Both the position numbers and the translations under genes were made by a program. A DNA stretch of 64,000 nt from Symbiodinium natans (Eukaryota > Sar > Dinophyceae > Suessiales > Symbiodiniaceae), in contig CAJNDS010002501.1 in assembly GCA_905221605.1 (NCBI GenBank), positions 368,001-432,000 of the forward strand, in the 5' to 3' direction. The notes under the pieces were generated by a model. That model was not told the origin of the DNA and ran no database searches. It was given only the letters and a program-made list of their open reading frames with translations. Positions 43,417 to 54,900 of the stretch are shown here, in pieces. Position 1 is the stretch's first letter. Each line of letters opens with the position of its first letter.

Positions 43417-43542
43417 GGGGTGGAGGGTTCGCTTCCAGCAAACAGGCGAAGGAGACGACCCTCACTAAGCGAGTGCGAGTGTTTACCCTAAGCACTAATC
43501 CTAAACCCTCAAACCCTGAACTCAACCGTGAATCCCAAAACC

Positions 43543-43574
<32 letters not shown>

Positions 43575-43637
43575 ACCCTAAACCCTAAACCCCCCCCCCT
43601 CCCCCCCACGGAAACATGTTGCGACTCGGCGACTCAC

Positions 43638-43718
43638 GACGCAGCTTCGACGTGTAGACGAAGCGCAGGGTGGCCAGGGAGTAGTCCGCCAAGGCCATGG
43701 CCAACCGGGTCGGAAATT
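43638..43718 (-). CDS. Candidate exon
   Basis: Minus strand, acceptor ACCTGTAG|, 2+78+1 nt: FPTRLAMALADYSLATLRF then VYTSKLR, strong donor GCGTC|GTGAGTCG. Hydrophobic helical segment, not recognised. Confidence 0.5.
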
Positions 43719-44276
43719 CTACAGGTTTTTGGGGTATAGGGTTTAAAACCCTAAACTCTAAACCCTAAACCCTAAACTCTAAACCCTAAACCCTGAACCA
43801 GTTTAGTGTTCAGGATTCAGGCAAGAAATCTTAGAACTTAAAAGGCTTAGAGCTTCGGGGATTTCCGGCAGACCATCCTACTCTAGGGTCAGAGTCGGAA
43901 AGCCTTCCGATGCCCTGGACTCTTCAATGCTCTTCCCCTAAACCCCAAACCCCTAAACCCAACCTAAGCACGGACAGAAGGGCCCTACTGAATCAGAATA
44001 GGGCTTAGGGTCTGAATCAGAATAGGGTTCAGGGTTAGACTTATCACCCTAACGAAGCCCTGCAGACCCTAAATCCTTTAAACCCTAAACCAGGATAATC
44101 GGTTTAGGGTTTAGGGTTTAGGGTTTAGGGTTTAGGGTTTAGGGTTTAGGGTTTAGGATAATATTCGAAACGGCCGAGGCTCATTCACACGTGCAAGGAT
44201 GAGGGCAGGCTGAGGGGATCATCTCTTCGCTCTGGCCCCCCCTGAAGCCAGGCATTGCCAGGATGTCATGGGTATA

Positions 44277-44367
44277 GGGTTTAGGGTTTAGGGTTTAGGG
44301 TTTAGGGTTTAGGGTTTAGGGTTTAGGGTTTAGGGTTTAGGGTTTAGGGTTTAGGGTTTAGGGTTTG
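44277..44367 (+). repeat. TTTAGGG array
   Basis: Thirteen units, grading into GGTGGG. Confidence 0.97.
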
Positions 44368-44475
44368 GGGGGTGGGTGGGCTGGGGTAGACTGGTTTAGT
44401 TCACCACAGACTCAGAAGCAGGGACCCTTTCTCAATCAGGGACCTGTCATAACTGTAGGGGTTATTATATGGTCC

Positions 44476-44577
44476 TACTTTGGAGTAGACCCTGGAAAAA
44501 AGCATACACTTTTTTGGGTATGAGTAGCTATAATAAGCACACAGAACCAAAAAGAGTATTGAAGTATGGTACTCCAA
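44476..44577. mobile_element. Family-G element (copy 2)
   Basis: TTTGGAGTAGACCCT..CTTTTTTGGGTATGAGTAGC..GTACTCCAAA; array-free reference for 55935. Confidence 0.75.
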
Positions 44578-44862
44578 ACCCAGTTGGGGAGTTGGGGTCA
44601 ACTTGGGTGTACGGGGTTTCTCGGCGTTTGGGGCCGACTCGGCTTTTGATGAAGGGCCTTAGGGTTTCGCATTCAGGGTGTTGTGATTGGCATCCCCCAG
44701 ACCAGGGTTCAAGCATTAGGGTTTAAGGTTTAGGGTTTAGGCTTTCGGGTCAATACAATCTGGTTGATGAAGTTGCAAAGAAGGCGAAGGGGTGAAGGGG
44801 TGCGTCGATACCATCCCGTCGCCCACAACCTCAGAAACTTGTCGGGACCACAACACCGAGAC

Positions 44863-44970
44863 GGCTGCACTTAGGAGGGTCGTAAAAAAAGAACTTTTAG
44901 CTGCCTTATTAAGAAACCCAATAAACCCAAAAAGTCTAAGGACCTAACGTTCCAGTAAAGCACCACAAAG
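44863..44970 (+). mobile_element. Family-A element (copy 8)
   Basis: Diverged start CGGCTGCACTTAGG, intact tail CACCACAAAG. Confidence 0.75.
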
Positions 44971-45089
44971 TTAAACGCAAAGGCCTAGGCCCTTAATCAC
45001 ATGGCCATGGGGGCAGCTGCCCTGAACACTGGCCAACAATCTCCTACTCACCTTATGTGCCCTAAACCCCGAAACCCTTAGAAGCCCAA

Positions 45090-45300
45090 AACCCTAAATC
45101 CTACACCCGAAAACCCTAAACCCCAAAACCCTATACCCTACACCCCAAAACCCTAAAAACCTAAAACCCTATACCCTACACCCCAAAACCCTAAAACCCT
45201 AAAACCCTATACCCTACACCCCAAAACCCTAAAACCCTAAAACCCTATACCCTACACCCCAAAACCCTAAAACCCTCAAACCCTAAATCCCGAAACCCTA
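45090..45300. repeat. Minisatellite of variant heptamers
   Basis: Higher-order unit of about 36-40 bp built from CCCTATA, CCCTACA, CCCCAAAA and CCCTAAAA, repeated at least four times. Confidence 0.8.
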
Positions 45301-45405
45301 AAACCTTCAACCCTGAGTGCTTAGCATCCCTGAGGGGCGGGCGATGATTTGAAGCCAGCCTTCAGGGGGAACCTCACGCGGGTATAGGTTCACTTCAGAC
45401 CCACA

Positions 45406-45567
45406 GACTGGCTTAAGGCACCTACATCTTCAAACTTGGCTGCACTTAGGAGGGCAGTAAAGATTAAACTTTTAGCTGCCTCATTCAGAAACCCAGTAAC
45501 CCAAAAGGGCTAAGGATCTACAGTAAAGTACCACAAAGGACTGGCTTAAGGAACCTACATCTTCAAA
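45406..45567 (+). mobile_element. Family-A element within a 29-bp direct duplication
   Basis: Copy 45435-45538 is flanked by ACTGGCTTAAGGCACC..ATCTTCAAA (45406-45434) and the same 29 bp with one change (45539-45567). Much longer than the 4-bp duplications of sister copies. Confidence 0.75.
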
Positions 45568-45899
45568 AAGCCAATAATGATGGTTTCCAAAACCCTTCTG
45601 TCTGCGCCGTAGACCTTAAATGCCTAGGACCAGACTAGCCCTTTCTCCTAGTCAGTGCAGGCGTTAAGCCCTGAACCCTAAACCCTATAACCCTAAACCC
45701 TATAGACCCTAAACCCTATAGACCCTAAACCCTAGACCCTAAACCCTAAACCCGAAGAGTCTGATTATAGGGGCTTAGGACCCACTTCCCAGCTTCCCAA
45801 CGCCCCGATCGCTGGCATCTTATAAGGGAAAGCTTCACAAGCCATACCAGCCCAACGTTTCGGGTTTAGGGTTTAGGGTTTAGGGCTTAGGGTTTAGGG

Positions 45900-46129
45900 T
45901 TAGGACTTCTCCGGCAGCCTTTTCAGGAAGAAACCCATTTCCCCTTCCAAACATGGGCCTGGATTCCATGCTCTTCCAGATCTCTTGCCATAAGAGGCCT
46001 CATCAAAGTCCGTCTCGCAGGCAGAGCTCTTCATTCCATCGAGGATGGAAGTCCAAAAAGCAGAGAGTTTCTGCACCGGGCGGCAGGGAAGCGCTGAACT
46101 TCTCCAAATCTTGGCAGCCCAGCAACCAT
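45900..46129 (-). CDS. 76-codon terminal exon, unknown protein
   Basis: Minus strand after GGATTACAAG|, two bases then 76 codons ending TAA (45900-45902). Reads GCWAAKIWRSSALPCRPVQK, LSAFWTSILDGMKSSACETD, FDEASYGKRSGRAW, and ends GFFLKRLPEKS. Competing frames are interrupted. Upstream DNA is a heptamer tract, as at other introns here. No family recognised. Confidence 0.5.
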
Positions 46130-46928
46130 CTTGTAATCCTAAACCCTAGACCCTGAACCCTAAACCCTAAAGAAGTGTACTTTTTTTGGTTTGTTACTTT
46201 AAAAAAGAAACTGAGAACCCAAAAAAAGGGTAAAGGTTACCACTGGGCTACGAAGAAATTATGGCCCGTCTTTGGGTCGCTACAATAAGGCGGCCCCGAG
46301 TATTTAGGGTACCCCGAGAAGGGACCATCATTCTGAGAAGTGACGATATTATACAGAAACCTCACAGTGTGCCCTAGTGCCCTAAACCCTGAACTCTCAA
46401 TCCACCTCAGCAACGACCTTAAGCAAACCCGAACCCAACAAATTGGTAGACTACAGCCCGTCCCTAACCCCTAAACCCTAAACCCTAAACCCTAAACCCT
46501 AAACCCTAAACCCTAAACCCTAAATCCTAAACCCTAAACCCGAAACCCTAGCCCCCCCTGCACCCGCCCCCTCACGCCTCACCCCCATAGCAAGCCTCAA
46601 CACCCGAGCCCCAAACCCGTCAACCTCGTCAACTTTCCTAACTCCCTCCCCTACACCCTAAACCCTGCGCCCTGAACCCTAAACCCTCCCTAGCAAAAAT
46701 GAACCTAAGAGTTCCCAACGTCCCAAAGCACAGCATCCTGGATTTAGGGCACAGGCTTTTTTTTTGGGGGGGGTTTAGTTTAGGGTTAAGGGCAAGGGTG
46801 TAGGGTTTAGGGAGTTAATTTTTGGATTTAGGGTTTAGGAATTTAGGGTGTGGGGTGTAGTGCTTAGGGAGGACTTAGAGCTTCAGGGTTTAGGGTTAAG
46901 GGTTGAGGAATTGGGGTTTAGGGTTTAA

Positions 46929-48223
46929 GGAGTTGAAGCAGGGCGCCTTGGCAAGTGCCTGCAGGCCATTCGGCACATCTGCAAAGGTGATGTCCTGCAG
47001 CCCAGCACAGATCTCGAGGTCTCCCAAAGGCTATGCTTCATGTGGTTTCGTAAACAACCACTTAACCCCCCAAAACATGTGGAATATGGGTGCCAGTAGG
47101 GTGTTCCCTAAAGCCTAAACCCTAAACCCTACACCCAAATTCGTCAGTGAAGAAGGCCCCAACTGCCGGGACAGCATCGTGCCAAGCAAGGCCTTTGCGT
47201 CTGAACACTGACTGCATACCTCCAGACCCAGAACACAAAGCTCCATACTAGAAACGATATGGAGTAGTCTGAGGGGTTGAGGTGGAATTACAGAGCCCAT
47301 GATATCCACAAGCGTTTCGCTTGCTCTTGCGGGCACTCCAACATTTCTTTGCAACTTCGATGCTTAGGGCTTGTGGGCCGGCTTCGGCAAACCCTACACC
47401 CCGATATATATATATATATATACATATATACATACATATATATATATATATCAATAAGCCCTAATGAACCCTAAGAAGCCCTATACTAAACCCTACTGAA
47501 CCCTGAGAAGCCCTGTACTAAGCCCTACTGAACCCTGAGAAGCCCTGTACTAAACCCTACCGAACCCTGAGAAGCCCGATACTAAGCCCTACTGAACCCT
47601 AAGAAGCCAGAATGAAAACTTCACTGAGCCCCAGTATGCCCTAACAAACCCGAAGCCCCTACAGCCCGCAACCGCCCAACTGCACATCCGAAAGCCAGAG
47701 TGCTCACACTCAACCCTAAACCCTAGACCCTAAACCCTAAACCCTAATTAAACCCAACTGCACATCCGAAAGCCACGGTGCTCCCAAGCCCCCACACACG
47801 AACCGCCTCTGTTGGCGCCAGATAGCCAGGCCAGCGAAAGTACTCCGGGATGATATATCCTGCACGGCCAAGCGCGTGGGTTTAAGGTTGGGGTGTTTAG
47901 CTCCTAAGCCCTAAACCTTATAAACCCTAAGCCACGGGTTGACTTCCTTCCACACATCTTAGCCGGGCAGTTCTGGGGCGTGAGGACGTAAGAAGCAGCC
48001 CATAACAGTGGCCCAAGTGCACCGTAGTTTGAGGCTATAGGCAATTATCATGGAACAAACCCTAAACCCTAAACCCTAAACCTTAAACCCTAAAGAGGTA
48101 ACTTTCCATGTTGCCTGCGGATGTGACAGCCACGGTATTGGCATCGGGTGGTGGATCGGTCCTATGGTGGCGTACATCGCCACGCGGCCGTTCTTGATCT
48201 CCGCTTCGCGCCGGCGATAGAAC
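46929..48223 (-). CDS. Light-harvesting chlorophyll-binding protein, split gene (partial)
   Basis: Minus strand. Exon 48162-48223 follows a good acceptor CTGCTTTCAG| and encodes FYRRREAEIKNGRVAMYATI: the first transmembrane helix signature of chlorophyll a/c LHC proteins (usually E-KHGRVAMLA), with Glu and Asn where His is common as chlorophyll ligands. Exon 47135-47211 encodes FRRKGLAWHDAVPAVGAFF then TDEFG. Exon 46929-47030 encodes CAGLQDITFADVPNGLQALA; the FADVPNGL motif is typical of the stroma-side loop between helices 1 and 2 in dinoflagellate LHCs. The joints between these exons are not settled in phase. Thylakoid membrane location is expected from the family. The region also holds a 32-bp minisatellite and duplicated heptamer tracts. 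Confidence 0.6.
47405..47450. repeat. (TA)n/(CATA)n microsatellite
   Basis: TATA and CATA repeats. Confidence 0.85.
47455..47607. repeat. 32-bp minisatellite
   Basis: Unit CCCTACTGAACCCTGAGAAG plus CCCTGTACTAAA, about 4.5 copies; a heptamer-derived higher-order repeat. Confidence 0.85.
47675..47785. repeat. CCCTAAA tract flanked by a 33-bp direct duplication
   Basis: CCCAACTGCACATCCGAAAG..GTGCTC at 47675-47707 recurs with a few changes at 47753-47785, either side of a short array. Confidence 0.7.
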
Positions 48224-48270
48224 CTGAAAGCAGTTCGGCTCTCCGTCGTTAATCTGAATGCACCCTACTT

Positions 48271-48324
48271 TTGGCTGCACTTAGGAGGGTAGTAAAAAAC
48301 TAAACTTTTAGCTGCCTCATTAAG
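48271..48324 (+). mobile_element. Family-A element, 3'-truncated (copy 10)
   Basis: TTGGCTGCACTTAGGAGGGT to CTGCCTCATTAAG, then unrelated sequence. Confidence 0.7.
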
Positions 48325-50602
48325 CTGTACAGAACGAACCATTTTATGTAGGGTCTGCACGTAAGCAAACCTGATGAAGCATTTGCAGGGGCCATGCGAA
48401 CAGACCTTAAGCTCTATGGGTTAGGAAGAAGGGTACCACTGGGTCCCCAAGTTATGTTAACAGGCATTAATAGGGATTAGAACAGGGGTTACTATAACCC
48501 CTATTAAGGACAGTGGGTATAAGGCGGAACATCCCATCTTTGGGGTTCATCTGGCCCCAAGTTCTGAACAGCTTCCTTGAACCCGAAGCGTTGAGGGGTT
48601 GCCCAAACTTAAGGGGCACTTTGCGCAGTGCCCTCAATCAAGGTTCCGGGTGAAGCTGTGTTTTAGGGTGTGGGGTTTAGGCGCGTTCATACCACCCTAA
48701 ACCCTAAACCCTAGACCCTAAACCCTGAACCCTACCAAACCCGAAATCCTAAACCCTGAGCCCACAACCCCTAAACCCCCCAAAGTGTGTGGAAGGTTCC
48801 ATGCCGGGGCTTGGTGTCACTGGGAGGATGCTTTGCTGAAGCTTGGGAGAAGGGTTTAGGGTTCAGGGTTTAGGGCTTAGGGTTTAGGGCTCAGGGTTTA
48901 GGGTTTAGGGTTCAGGGTTTAGGGTTTAGGGTTCAGGGTTTAGGGTTTAGGGCTTAGGGCTCAGGGTTTAGGGATCAGGGTTTAAGGTTTAGCGTCTAGG
49001 ATGGAGGGTTTCAATGGGCTTCACTTAGACCGGCGCCCAGCATCGAAAATTCTTTCCTGAGCACCGAGCATCACAAGCCTGGTCCTTCTGAGCCAAACTC
49101 CAGCGAAGTGTTGGGTTCCAGCCCAAAAACCCCAGGGTGAAGGGTGTAAAGATTATGGTTTAGGGGGGTTTCGGGTTTCGGGTTAGGGAAGATAGTACAC
49201 CTTTGAAGCCATTGCCCCTCAACTTCCTGAACTCTATTGTCTATTGAACCTAGTAACTTGTATCTGGAGCCATGGACTTTGGAATCACCAGCCCATGAAG
49301 AACGAACCCTACACCCTGAACCCTAGACCCTAAACTCTACACCGCAACCCTAAACCCTAAACCCTAAGCCCCAAGCCCCAAGCCCCAAGCCCCAAGCCCC
49401 AAACCCTAAACCCTAAACCCTAAACCCTAAACCCTAAACCCTAACCCTAAACCCTAATGCCTGGAATGCGCTAAGCGCTGCGCTCAGTGAAGTCCCCATC
49501 CTTGCTGAGGCCAAGTGGATCGAAGTAGCCGAGCGGGGGCTGCACCTAAGGTTTAGGGCTTAGGGCTTAGGGCTTAGGGTTTAGGGTTTAGGGTTTAGGG
49601 TTTTAGGGTTTTAGGGTTTTAGGGTTTGGGGTTTAGACTAACTTTTGAGGGTTTATCAGAAAACCCCTCCCCCGACTACCCTCGAAGTTCTGGAGTTCTA
49701 GGCTTTTCTGGCATGAAAGCCCCCACCCTAAACCCTAAACCCTAAACCCTAAACCCTAAACCCCCGCCGACCCCCCAATAAAGCTACGTACATGCGAGTG
49801 TCATGTGGGTGGTCTCTTAGGCTTTTGCCTTAGGTTTGATTCAGGAGGTCTGACTTCGTAGGGTTTAGGGTGTGTCACGCTTTGCCATTTGAGGTTTGGG
49901 GTGGTCCAGGGCAAATGCAAAACGTTGTTCAAACCGAAGCCGCCCCAAACCTATACAGGGCAAAGACGAGGAGTTGACGTACCCAGCGAATCCAATGGGC
50001 GGGAGCCGTAGATCCTAAACCCCTAAACCCTAAACCCTCAACCCTCAACCCTAAACCCGTAAACCCTAAACCCTAAACCCCCCCTGAACCCTAGCCGGGC
50101 AACGTTTTGTCTGCAAACCACGGTTTTGCCCAATCGCAACAAACTCTCCCTGTCGCACATCCATGTGAAGCTGTGGGGGCAGACTCTGCGCCGCGGTCCA
50201 GGAGCGGCTCTCCATGTGGAGCTTAGTAGGGAGCTCCCATGTCATGGGAGCTCCCTAAACCCTAAACCCTAAACCCTTGAATCATGCGCAGCCGTCCTGG
50301 ACCTGTAGGGCGCCAGTCTGCACCAGCAGGATGATATTTGAGCGACAGCATCGTCAGCTGCATGTTCTTCTCTGTCGGTCAACCCTGAACCCTAAACCCT
50401 AAACCCTAAACACTTAGTTAAAGCCACGGTTCTTCTCCGTCTGTCTAATTGAGCCACACTTGATGTGCCAGAGCTGGAAATCTTGACCATGTAGGCAAGA
50501 TCAACCGCCCTTGGCTCAATACACCCTAAACCCAAAACCCTAAACCCTCCTAGGAAACAACAACTACCCCCCCCCCAAAAAAAAAAAAAAAAAAAATTCC
50601 AG

Positions 50603-50806
50603 CTCATTGAAACCATCACATGGAAGTGGCCCTGCAAAGACATCAAGAGCTGTCACTGCCGGCGGCAGCGATGCTTGGTCGGTTGCATGTGGGCCGATTC
50701 AGCGAAGTTCGGATGCACGAAACTGGACATCACACCTAAGGAAAGAAATGAAAGCCGAGCGCAAGCACTTCGTGCACGTGGTGGTTGGGCAGAGGCACGT
50801 CAATAA
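50603..50806 (+). CDS. 67-codon terminal exon, Cys-rich, unknown
   Basis: Acceptor AAAATTCCAG| after a C-run/A-run junction. Reads LIETITWKWPCKDIKSCHCR, RQRCLVGCMWADSAKFGCTK, LDITPKERNESRAQ, and stops at TAA 50804-50806. Six cysteines in about 28 residues (CKDIKSCHC, CLVGC, GC) suggest metal binding or disulfides, but I cannot assign a family. A second plus-strand frame is open for much of it. Confidence 0.5.
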   Translation, partial: LIETITWKWPCKDIKSCHCRRQRCLVGCMWADSAKFGCTKLDITPKERNESRAQALRARGGWAEARQ

Positions 50807-50984
50807 TCAGAACAACCCTTTAAACCCTAAACCCTAAACCCTGAACCTAAACCGGACCTGCACAGGGTCTGAACTGACAGAGCTCATGTCTCGGCCCAAG
50901 TTTTCAAATCACCACAGGCCGTGCCGCACTGCCGAGCTTGGAACAGCAAACCGAAGCTCAATTTCGTCCGGGTTCCTGTACATC

Positions 50985-51124
50985 CATATGGGTAGCTGTC
51001 ATAGGGTCTAGGGTTTAGGGTTGGCTGTCAAAATTAAGACCCCTTTTGGGGTACCCGAAATATTAGGTGCCGTATTAAACTAGGGATCCAAAAAGGGACC
51101 ATAATTTTGACAACCACCCATATG
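50985..51124. mobile_element. Family-H element with heptamer insert and 7-bp duplication
   Basis: Ends CATATGGGTAGCTGTCA and TTTTGACAACCACCCATATG are inverted. The left arm is split by TAGGGTCTAGGGTTTAGGGT, flanked by GCTGTCA on both sides (50995-51001, 51024-51030). Confidence 0.7.
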
Positions 51125-51872
51125 TACATTCATACTTCGCCTCGAGGTGAGGAGCAGCGCTGCAGGATATTGTTGTGGAAGGTGCCTTGAAAGCTCTAGG
51201 TTTTAGGGTTTAGGGCCGGGGATGTTAGGCTTGCGTCTGCTCGCATCCTCGACTATCCAGCTTGAGCTGGATCAGAAAAGATTGCTGACAACTAGGTCCC
51301 CTAGAAAGCAGGGCGCATTTCGGCATTCGATACTAGGATGGGGGGGCGTGCAATGTAGTTTTGCTTTCCTAAACCCTAAGCCCTAAACCCTAAACCCTAA
51401 ACATCCCTAAACCCTTTCTACGAACAAACATGGGCCGGGCGCCGCATCCAGAGGGACCTTGTCGGCCTTTCGTCGATTCATGGTCCCAAGACTACTATTT
51501 GCTTAAGACGCCCACAGAAAAACATCCCTCTGTCAATCTTATAAGGAAGAATATGTTTTGCTTTTTGGTGGCTCTGAAGCAACTGCTAGAAGATGTGGTG
51601 TTGAAGCCACCATGCGCGAAGCAAAACCCCCGGGGCCGGAGTTGGTGGAGTTCGGGAGCAAGGGCTGCAGTGTAAGACCTGCACACGCCCACAGACCCGG
51701 CATCAAAATTGTCCTGAAGCCCCAGGCGAAGGTGGCGAAGGCAACATTGCCCGAGGCATGTGATCATACTGATCGCCGAATTAAGTACGTAAATAGGGGA
51801 ATACCTGGGCCTGAAGGTACTTCTGATATAGGGACAGGAGGGCCCCACGTATCTAACTATGAGGTACATGGA

Positions 51873-51962
51873 CCCCTAAACCCTAAACCCTAAACCCTAA
51901 ACCCTAAACCCTAAACCCTAAACCCTAAACCCTAAACCCTAAACCCTAAACCCTAAACCCTA
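51873..51962 (-). repeat. CCCTAAA array just downstream of a gene's stop
   Basis: Thirteen units, 12 bp beyond the TAG (51974-51976) of the minus-strand gene 51974-55426. Confidence 0.95.
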
Positions 51963-51973
51963 ATCTTACCTCC

Positions 51974-54900
51974 CTAGTCCGACCCATCCCCTGAGACATC
52001 TGAACCGTCACTCTGAAGCGACGAAGGCCTGAGCGTGAGCGCCACCTCCCCGACACTCCTCTGTGCCTTGGGTTTAGGGTTTAGGGTTTAGGGTTTAGGG
52101 TTTAGGGTGTAGCCCAGTAACCATATAATAGTAAGGGCACTTTATTTTTTTTGGGGGGGGGGGGGGGGGGACTTTACTACTAAGGGAACCTATAATAATT
52201 AACAAAAAGGGTAAAAGGGTACCCCTGGGCTACCCAGGTGCTGACTCCAATGCTCCGCGGGCGACGTCGCCCAAGCTGGCCATGAGCGCCGACGGCCAAA
52301 AGGGGCTGTAAGGCACCATGTGGGTATTTCCCAGAATAGGGGTACCCCTGTTAGACCCCAAATAGAATAGAATCCCCTTAGAGGCACCGCTATGTTCGAA
52401 AACCCCCATGTGTTTGTCACTCAGCATCTCGAGCAAGACACTGTCGACGCGAATGCAACGCCCAAAATTCTTTGCCTTAGTAGCCCAGGAACCATATTCC
52501 AATAAGGGCACCAATTCTTGGTTGGGTACTTTATACCCTAAACCCTAAACCCCTTACACCCAGAACCACAACAAAAGGGAAATGGGTACCACTGGGCTAC
52601 CAAGTTGCCACGGCCATCAGCCTGTCGCAGTTGCATTCCCGGAAGCATCTCCTGGGATGGCCCTTTTGAAACCCTCTGAAAGATGTTCCTGACTAGGGTT
52701 TAGGGTTTAGGGTTTAGGGTTTAGGGTTTAGGGTTTAGGGTTTAGGGTTTAGGGTTTGGGGTTAGGGTTTAGGGTTTAGGGTTTAGGGTTTAGGGTTTAG
52801 GGTTTAGGGTTTAGGGTTTAGGGTTTAGGGTTTAGGGTTTAGGGTTTAGGGTTTAGGGCCCCATAAAGGGAACATGTAAAATGTCCCAAGGGTCCACCGA
52901 GTCTCTGATGCCGAGCCATGACGAGCAGCACCAGTCGGCGAAGCTGAGCTCGAGGATCCTCGGGGTCGTACCTTAGTTGCTGAGTTGGGGTTTAGGGTTT
53001 AGGGTTTAGGGTTTAGGGTTTAGGGTTTAGGGTTTGGGGTTTGGGGTTTGGGGTTTAGGGTTGAGAGTTCATAAACCCCACCCCCCCCCACAAAAGTGCA
53101 CACTTTGAGTTTCATTGGGGACTCTAGTACCCCCCCCCCTCCAAAAAAAAAGTGCAAAGTGTACTCATTCAGCTACTAAGATACTCCCCGACCGGAAACA
53201 GCAAGCAGTGCAGCAGCCGAACGTACCTCCGTGGCCCCGTAAGAATTGGGGTTTAGGGTTTAGGGTTTAGGGTTTAGGGTTTAGGGTTTAGGGTTTAGGG
53301 TTTAGGGTTTAGGGCACATTTGTAAGGAAACCTTGCACCAGAAAAAAGGGAAACTTGGCTGCATTTAGGAGGGTAGTAAAAAATTAGACTTTTAGCTGCC
53401 TTATTCAGAAACCCAATAAATCCAAAAAGGCTAAGGATCTAAAGTTACAGTAAAGCACCACAAAGGATAAGGGTACCACTGGGCTACCAGGGTACTGCTC
53501 GAAGCCCATGCCTGGATGGTAGGTGTGAGACAGCAGCGTCGACAGCAGCGCGGCCACCGTGGACCTTAGTTGTCCAAAAGTTTAAAGTTTAGGGTTTAGG
53601 GTTTAGGGTTGTTTAGGGTTTAGGGTTTAGGGTTTAGGGTTTAGGGTTTAGGGTTTAGGGTTTAGGGTAACCCTGGGGGAACTAAAGATTAACCTTTGGG
53701 AGTTTAAGGGCCCCAAAAAGGTTGATCCTTAGGGATTACAAGGGGATCCGCCGACCCTGGCGGCGTGTTGGATGGGAAAAGGAGGTGAAAACCTCCCTCT
53801 TTCCCTCCTTACCCCCAAAACGGGGGGGGTAGGGGGGGTAGCTGGGCAGCTTTTCCATGGAGGGCCCAGCCCGCCCCCAACCCCCCCCACCCTCCCCCCA
53901 ACCCGCCCCCCCCCCCCCCCCCACCCCCCCCCCCCCCCCCCCTTACCCCGCCCCCCCCCCCCCCCCCCTACCCCCCCCTCCCGGTTGCTGGGCGAAGTGA
54001 TGGGGGCTTGGCTTCAACCCCAACGTGTCTTTCCCCCACCAGGCTCTTAAATTATATTCCCCCCAAAAAAAGCTTAAAAGGTTACCTACTCTGCAACTAA
54101 GGGACAAGAAGAGCTCCCTCTGCTTAAAGCGGCTGAACGCATACGCCAAGTCAGGATATAGCGAACACGCCGCAGTCCAAACCTTGGCTGCATCGCTCCG
54201 GAGTGCTTCCTCTGTCTCCATGCCCTGGAAATAGTCTTGCAGATGATATCTCCTTAGTTGTCCCGTAGCCTAGAAAACTAAAGGTTAACCTCGGGGATTC
54301 TATAGGGATTATGCAGTACCCCCAAAAAGGTTAAAGGTTATCTACTCTACCACTAAGTTTCTGGTACAAGGTCACCAAGCTTGAAAAGTCAAGTGCTCCA
54401 TTCCAACTACGGCCATGATGTGTGCAGCGAGCAATGCCTTACTTCTCTAAGAACCAAGAGGAAAAAAGGTTAAACTGCATTATTTCTCCTCTTATAAATA
54501 CGGACACCCAAAAGTTTAAAGTTCAAATCTTGCCAAGGGGAAAAAAGGGTTAAACTGCATTATTCCTCCCATACAGATAAGGACACCCAAAAGTTTATAA
54601 AGCTCAATTGAGGAAACCCAGAAGTTTATAAAGTTCAATTCTAGGTCCGGTAAGATGCGAGCTCAGGCTGATAACCGACCTCGGGCTTCCAACAGGCAAA
54701 TGCCCTGAGAACGCAGGCTACTTTGAGCCGCTTCTCGGGACGCGGACCTTAGCTGCTGAGTTGATTCATGAGCCCCCCCCCCCCCCCAAAAAAAAAAAAA
54801 AACACAGTGCACACTTTCAGTTCTCTTAGGGGATTCTAGTGCCCCCAAAAAAGTGTAAGGTGTACTCATTCAGCTAAGGGACAGGCAGGGCCTGCATGCC

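Noticed and set aside
47675-47785. CRISPR-like repeat-spacer array
   Set aside because: Only two copies, separated by telomere heptamers; the many heptamer islands are not regularly spaced repeats with unique spacers, and the genome is eukaryotic.
50218-50262. Perfect GGGAGCTCCCATG palindrome as a transcription terminator
   Set aside because: Hairpin-plus-U terminators are bacterial; here the palindrome borders a heptamer array and has no U-run.
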